A stretch of DNA of 11,274 bases from JBFJVZ01 sp041623895 (lineage in GTDB: Bacteria > Planctomycetota > Planctomycetia > Pirellulales > Pirellulaceae): positions 1-11,274 of the forward strand of contig JBFJVZ010000258.1 of the NCBI GenBank assembly GCA_041623895.1, written 5' to 3'. Numbering within the stretch: the stretch's first letter is position 1; each line of letters opens with the position of its first letter. The translations under genes were made by a program, and so were the position numbers. Positions 8,431 to 11,274 of the stretch are shown here, piece after piece. The notes beneath the pieces are model-generated. The model was not told where the DNA came from. It worked only from the letters and a program-made list of their open reading frames with translations, and did no database searches.

Positions 8431-8480
8431 ATAACCGAATGTTTGCGAACGTTAAGCGTTGCAGCCAGCGTTTCGGTTAT
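8431..8480. terminator. Candidate hairpin between convergent kinase and SDR genes
   Basis: ATAACCGAA (8431-8439) is exactly reverse-complementary to TTCGGTTAT (8472-8480), a 9-bp stem around a 32-nt interior that can fold further only weakly. It lies in the 99-bp gap between two convergent stop codons, and the right arm overlaps the SDR stop. The position suits a bidirectional terminator, but the loop is long and there is no clean T-tract. Confidence 0.3.
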
Positions 8481-9277
8481 TGCCCTTTAATCGTCGGCTT
8501 GTCCTTGGGCGGATTGCGGCCGATGAAAGGATGCTGGGCAAGCTCCACGACCTGACCGCTGATCGGACCGCTGTCATCATCCAGCCAGTATACAGCGGCA
8601 GCGGCTATTTCTTTCGGCCACAGCAGGCGGCCTGCCGGAGCGTAGATCTTCGGCACGTTGGCGTACCAATTGTGCGACAAGCCGTCTTCGTGCTTACGCT
8701 GTTGTTCGGCTTCCGTAAGCACCCATGCGGGGTTGATTTGATTGACTCGCACACCGTCCTCGCGCATCAAGGTGTCACCAAGATTGCGTGTCATCGTCAT
8801 CAAGGCGCCTTTGGAGACGCTGTACGGAAGCAAATTCGGTTCACCGCTGTAGGCATTGACACTGCCAATGTTAAGCACGCAGCCGCGAGTTTCTCGTAGC
8901 TGCGGCAGGGCGGCCTGGATCAGTCTGAACGGAGCCAGCACGTTGACATCCAGCATTTTCGCGAAGAATTCCGAATCCGTGGTTTGAATGCTGCCCCGCG
9001 CGGTCCAGGCCGCGTTGTTCACGATCGCATTGAGCTTGCCGAACGTGCTGACGGCGAGATCAACAAGCCGTTGCTGGCAGCCTTCGCTGGTCAGGTCTTC
9101 AATGTGCAAACCGGCTTTGTCGGCGCCGAGCTCCGCTACCAAATCTTCACCTAGTTCGCGTTGCACACCGTGAACAATCACGAGCGCACCTTCAGCGACA
9201 CAGCGACGAACAATCGCTTTGCCGATTCCGGTGCAGCTTCCGGTGACAATGACAACCTTATCTTTCAGTCGCATCAT
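8477..9277 (-). CDS. Short-chain dehydrogenase/reductase (SDR family oxidoreductase)
   Basis: A complete 266-residue classical SDR, an NAD(P)-dependent oxidoreductase of the cytoplasm. The Rossmann cofactor motif TGSCTGIG is at residues 12-19, NNAA (the usual NNAG position) at 87-90, and Asn112 in DVNVLAP. The catalytic Ser139 (NIGSVNA), Tyr152 and Lys156 (YSVSK) follow, then NPAWVLTEAE. The C-terminal GPISGQVVEL is the usual SDR ending, followed by a tail of about 20 residues (HPFIGRNPPKDK). The length is normal with all catalytic residues present, so it should be active; the substrate cannot be told from sequence. The start is one of two adjacent ATGs, with only a weak GAG upstream. It converges with the kinase gene and lies 220 bp from a DUF1080 gene on the same strand, too far to assume an operon. 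Confidence 0.93.
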   Translation of the reverse strand: MMRLKDKVVIVTGSCTGIGKAIVRRCVAEGALVIVHGVQRELGEDLVAELGADKAGLHIEDLTSEGCQQRLVDLAVSTFGKLNAIVNNAAWTARGSIQTTDSEFFAKMLDVNVLAPFRLIQAALPQLRETRGCVLNIGSVNAYSGEPNLLPYSVSKGALMTMTRNLGDTLMREDGVRVNQINPAWVLTEAEQQRKHEDGLSHNWYANVPKIYAPAGRLLWPKEIAAAAVYWLDDDSGPISGQVVELAQHPFIGRNPPKDKPTIKGQ

Positions 9278-9497
9278 GTTCTCATACGTTTTTCCCGCCG
9301 GGAATTGTGATCAGGAATATCGGGGCAACCAATCGCACCTTCTTCCGGGTTGCTCGGCCGAGATGACGGTCGCAAATGTGAAGAAGAACACCGGTAGGCA
9401 AAGATGAATGCACATTGGATATATTCTCGGAAAGGAATCGTCCGATCAGCTTCGTGGAGGCCAATTTCGACGGCGCCAACGGAAGCCGCCGCCGGCT

Positions 9498-10124
9498 TTA
9501 CTTCATGGGCAAAACTTCGACCTTGCGGATGTTGACTTTGCTGCCGGGATCATGCTGCTGGAAGGCGAAATGTCCTTCGGCGTGCGTCAGCGCGAAGTCC
9601 AGGTATTCGTAAAGTTCGTTGCCATCGACGGTGACTTTGATCCGCGTCACCTTGCGACCGCGCCAAACGTCATCACGAACTTCCAGTTCGTATGTGAACC
9701 ACTCGTCAGGCTTCACGTGCTGCTGGTAGACATGGCATAACCCATACAGCGAACCGGTACGAATCGGATCTCTGTGAGTGCTGTCGATCTGCGCCTCATA
9801 ACCGTCGGTAAATCCAGGCTTTGGGGTCGTGCGAAAGTAAAGACCGGAATTGCCTCCGTCGTTGATCTTGATCTCGGCCCGATAGCGGAAGTTCTTGTAG
9901 GGGCCTGTTGTGGTCACCAACATCGACGCCGGTCCTGAGCCGCTGATCGCTCCATCCTTCACTTCCCAAACACTCTTTTCATTACCAACCTTTTGCCAGC
10001 CGTCCAATGTTTTACCGTCAAACAACGAAATCCAGTCGCCATCCTGTGCTGATGCTGTCGCGGTGAAGGTCAAAACCAGCATTGCTGCAAGGCAAGAAGT
10101 CAAACGTGAAAACAAGGGGTACAT
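9498..10124 (-). CDS. Secreted DUF1080 protein (3-keto-disaccharide hydrolase-like)
   Basis: A 208-residue member of PF06439 (DUF1080), a LamG-like beta-sandwich fold named for 3-keto-disaccharide hydrolase and abundant in planctomycetes. Residues 1-26 form a Sec signal peptide (hydrophobic CLAAMLVLTFTATASA, likely cut before Gln27), so the protein is exported. Family landmarks are DWISLFDGKTLDGW (30-43), VWEVKDGAISG (52-62), NFRYRAEIKI (78-87), GNSGLYFRT (91-99), GYEAQID (108-114), the LYGL segment near 126-129, KPDEWFTYELEV (138-149) and VTVDG near 164-168. The open frame extends upstream to 10394, but the start at 10124 is preferred because it begins the signal peptide and has AGGA about nine bases upstream. 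The fold and export are clear. Its actual substrate is not known, since many DUF1080 proteins are uncharacterised. Confidence 0.9.
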   Translation of the reverse strand: MYPLFSRLTSCLAAMLVLTFTATASAQDGDWISLFDGKTLDGWQKVGNEKSVWEVKDGAISGSGPASMLVTTTGPYKNFRYRAEIKINDGGNSGLYFRTTPKPGFTDGYEAQIDSTHRDPIRTGSLYGLCHVYQQHVKPDEWFTYELEVRDDVWRGRKVTRIKVTVDGNELYEYLDFALTHAEGHFAFQQHDPGSKVNIRKVEVLPMK

Positions 10125-10387
10125 TTGTGGATTCCTAACTCGAGCCATTGAAGTTGTCACAGCCAATAAGTCTTGGTTCGCAAACCGAAGCGGAAGTCGC
10201 CGAGACACGCGGCAGTTTTGCACCGTCACAGTGAATGGAAGACAGGCGGGGACGTCTGCTGTCATGTGGATGATCACCATAACATCCCCCCTGCCGGCGA
10301 CAGTTGCGGGATATTGTAAACGCTTTGCCAAACAACGTAAGGACGCGTTGATTGCGATGAGTCCTGGATCCTGCGAGACTTGTTGGT

Positions 10388-10762
10388 TTTCCAAATCTAC
10401 GAATCGCTTACCTGGGAAGCCGCATCTATGGTGGCCGGGCAGACGGACGACTGAACCCCGAGCCTTATGCCTACGAAGGTGCCTTTGTCGTTCGTTGGCT
10501 GATTCAAAGCCAAATCAAAGGGGACCCCGACCTGAACTTCGACGCTGAGCGGGGAGAGGTGAAATCTCCGCTGTTACTTTGGGGGACGTACTTCTGGGCG
10601 GACGGCATGACGCCGCGCTGGAGTGATGGCCTGATTTGGCAACGCAGTGACTTGGGCGCCGATGGAACACATCCCAGCGACAGCGGCCGCCAAAAAGTTG
10701 CCGCGCAACTGCTTGAATTTTTCAAGACCGACGCGCACGCGCGGACCTGGTTTATGAAGTAG
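10388..10762 (+). pseudogene. SGNH-hydrolase-like protein, 5'-truncated C-terminal fragment
   Basis: Recognisable protein sequence begins abruptly at FPNLRIAYLG (codon 10388). It runs through LNPEPYAYEG, FVVRWLIQSQIKGDPDLNF, LLLWGTYFWADGMTPR and GADGTHPSDSGRQKVAAQLL to a stop at 10760-10762, about 125 residues. This resembles, from memory, the C-terminal part of planctomycete SGNH/GDSL-like hydrolases; DGTHPSDSG would hold the Asp-x-x-His of the catalytic site. The N-terminal part with the nucleophile Ser is missing. The frame is open only back to about 10361, after two in-frame stops (10349 and 10358), and the other frames do not supply the lost half. The only downstream ATG at 10559 is implausible as a start. 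It is best read as a deletion remnant with its own terminator-like hairpin still attached. Confidence 0.7.
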
Positions 10763-10773
10763 AACGTTTTCAT

Positions 10774-10791
10774 AAAGGATGCGTCCTTTTT
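10774..10791 (+). terminator. Small intrinsic-terminator-like hairpin
   Basis: AAAGGA (10774-10779) and TCCTTT (10784-10789) form a 6-bp stem with a TGCG loop, and the right arm runs into two more T residues. It begins 12 bases after the stop of the SGNH remnant on the same strand, where a rho-independent terminator would be expected. The stem is short and AT-rich, so it would be weak. Confidence 0.4.
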
Positions 10792-10814
10792 GGTCAGCCG
10801 GGACCGCAGGATCG

Positions 10815-10835
10815 CCAGGACGAGTCCTGGCCTAC
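10815..10835. repeat. Short palindromic repeat (CCAGGA-CGAG-TCCTGG)
   Basis: CCAGGA (10815-10820), loop CGAG, TCCTGG (10825-10830), followed by CCTAC. The palindrome is perfect over 6 bp per arm. Its TCCTGGCCTAC end resembles the TCCGGCCTAC arm of the inverted repeat at 1493-1629, so the two may belong to one dispersed family. The stem is seen directly; family membership is inferred. Confidence 0.5.
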
Positions 10836-10967
10836 ATCGTTTTGAATCGGATACACGAAAAATGAGAACGCATGTTGTGCTTCGTCAACATTTGATCTCG
10901 GGATCATCCGTTGGGTGTTTGCCACGGTTGTTTAACGACACGAACCGGACGCTGAGCATTTTCATCA

Positions 10968-11050
10968 TTCACGTAGCCACTGTTTCGTAGCCGGATTCGC
11001 CAGAATTCGGGCCACCACCATCCGAATTCTGGCGAATCCGGCTACGTGAA
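10968..11050. repeat. Inverted repeat with perfect 25-bp arms
   Basis: Positions 10986-11010 (starting CGTAGCCGGATTCGCC) are the exact reverse complement of 11022-11046, with an 11-nt loop GCCACCACCAT. This would make a very stable hairpin. A further 11-bp match exists between TTCACGTAGCC (10968-10978) and GGCTACGTGAA (11040-11050). This suggests that the left arm once ran on continuously and was split by a 14-nt insertion that repeats CGTAGCC. It lies 3' of the minus-strand gene ending at 11099, so it could terminate that transcript, but there is no T-tract. I recall similar CGTAGCCGGATTCGCC palindromes as common in Pirellulaceae intergenic DNA. Confidence 0.85.
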
Positions 11051-11098
11051 AACCGAAGACGCTTTGATGCGTGCCGGCTGCTGTTGCCAACACCAGAC

Positions 11099-11274
11099 TC
11101 ATCTTTGATACGCCGGCAAGAAGTGCATGTAGACTTCGAGCACTAAGGTCGCCATGCTCGTCCAGTAGACTTTGTTTGGACCGACGACATTGGCTCCTTC
11201 CGAGCCGCCCGGTACGTCCCAACTGCCATCGGCGTTTTGCTTCTGTAAAAAGAGTTCGCGGACTCGTGGATGCC
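11099..11274 (-). CDS. Prenyltransferase/squalene-cyclase repeat protein (C-terminal end)
   Basis: The last 57 codons of a minus-strand gene whose 5' part is outside the window; the stop TGA is at 11099-11101. Visible residues include LFLQKQNADGSWDVPGG, an alpha-toroid QW-type repeat (Q-x-x-x-G-S-W). They continue to VYWTSMATLVLEVYMHFLPAYQR, a C-terminal end characteristic of planctomycete terpene cyclase/mutase-like or prenyltransferase-repeat proteins. These have the alpha/alpha-barrel fold of squalene cyclases, but the planctomycete forms are mostly uncharacterised and often exported. With only the last repeat visible, catalytic residues cannot be judged. The stop is preceded by a normal family ending, so this end is intact. 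The large inverted repeat lies 52 bp downstream of the stop. Confidence 0.75.
   Translation of the reverse strand, partial: HPRVRELFLQKQNADGSWDVPGGSEGANVVGPNKVYWTSMATLVLEVYMHFLPAYQR

Larger units (their letters stand above)
10763..11098. other. Gene-free region with palindromic elements
   Basis: No convincing coding sequence lies in these 336 bp. It holds the terminator-like hairpin after the SGNH remnant, a 16-bp palindrome at 10815-10830 and a strong 25-bp inverted repeat at 10986-11046. About 10840-10965 shows nothing I can assign. The strand switch to the minus-strand gene that follows makes this a place where two transcripts end. Confidence 0.6.

Noticed and set aside
9483..9498. AAGCCG/CGGCTT hairpin at the DUF1080 stop as a terminator
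   Set aside because: Six-bp stem overlapping the coding end with no T-tract on the transcribed strand; likely chance in GC-rich DNA.
10125..10394. N-terminal extension of the DUF1080 protein from 10394
   Set aside because: It would bury the signal peptide about 90 residues in. The start at 10124 has a ribosome binding site and begins the signal peptide.
10559..10762. A 67-codon gene starting at 10559
   Set aside because: The homologous protein sequence runs on upstream of this ATG to about 10388 in the same frame, so this is an internal Met of a truncated larger gene.

Overview
The window looks like a planctomycete chromosome, most likely from the Pirellulaceae (Rhodopirellula-type). The evidence is the DUF1592-type and DUF1552 gene pair, a secreted DUF1080 protein, a remnant of a planctomycete-style SGNH hydrolase, a squalene-cyclase-repeat protein, a giant Ser/Thr kinase fusion, and short dispersed palindromic repeats of the CCGGCCTAC and CGTAGCCGGATTCGCC type. 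The taxonomic call rests on recognising these families by eye, not on a search.

Layout. Positions 3-1373 (+) hold the 3' part of a DUF1595/1592/1588/1585 protein with a CxxCH motif. A 311-bp gap (1374-1684) follows, containing an inverted repeat that seems to sit inside a second dispersed repeat. Next is a DUF1552 protein with a Tat signal (1685-2947, +). A decayed Rpn/PD-(D/E)XK nuclease gene (about 2944-3821, +) touches its stop codon and carries one in-frame stop and one frameshift. After a 260-bp leader comes the dominant gene (4082-8377, +). It encodes a 1431-residue protein with a Ser/Thr kinase, a class III nucleotide cyclase-like domain, a STAND/AAA_16-type ATPase and TPR-like helices. 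It converges on a short-chain dehydrogenase (8477-9277, -), followed by a secreted DUF1080 (3-keto-disaccharide hydrolase-like) protein (9498-10124, -). A 5'-truncated SGNH-hydrolase fragment (about 10388-10762, +) ends in a small terminator-like hairpin. A gene-free stretch with two palindromic elements leads to the C-terminal end of a terpene-cyclase/prenyltransferase-repeat protein (11099-11274, -), cut by the window edge.

How the genes relate. The DUF1592-type and DUF1552 proteins are usually encoded side by side in planctomycetes and are taken to act together in the periplasm, but their exact role is unknown. The DUF1080, SDR and SGNH genes fit the carbohydrate-degrading lifestyle of these bacteria, but nothing here shows that they form one pathway. 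The kinase fusion looks like a stand-alone signalling hub.

The most interesting observation is that the cyclase-like domain of this kinase has apparently lost both metal-binding aspartates (Asn391 and Gln437 in their place). It may therefore be a nucleotide-sensing or scaffolding domain rather than an enzyme. I see no CRISPR array, RNA gene, prophage or complete insertion sequence, and no clear multi-gene novel system.
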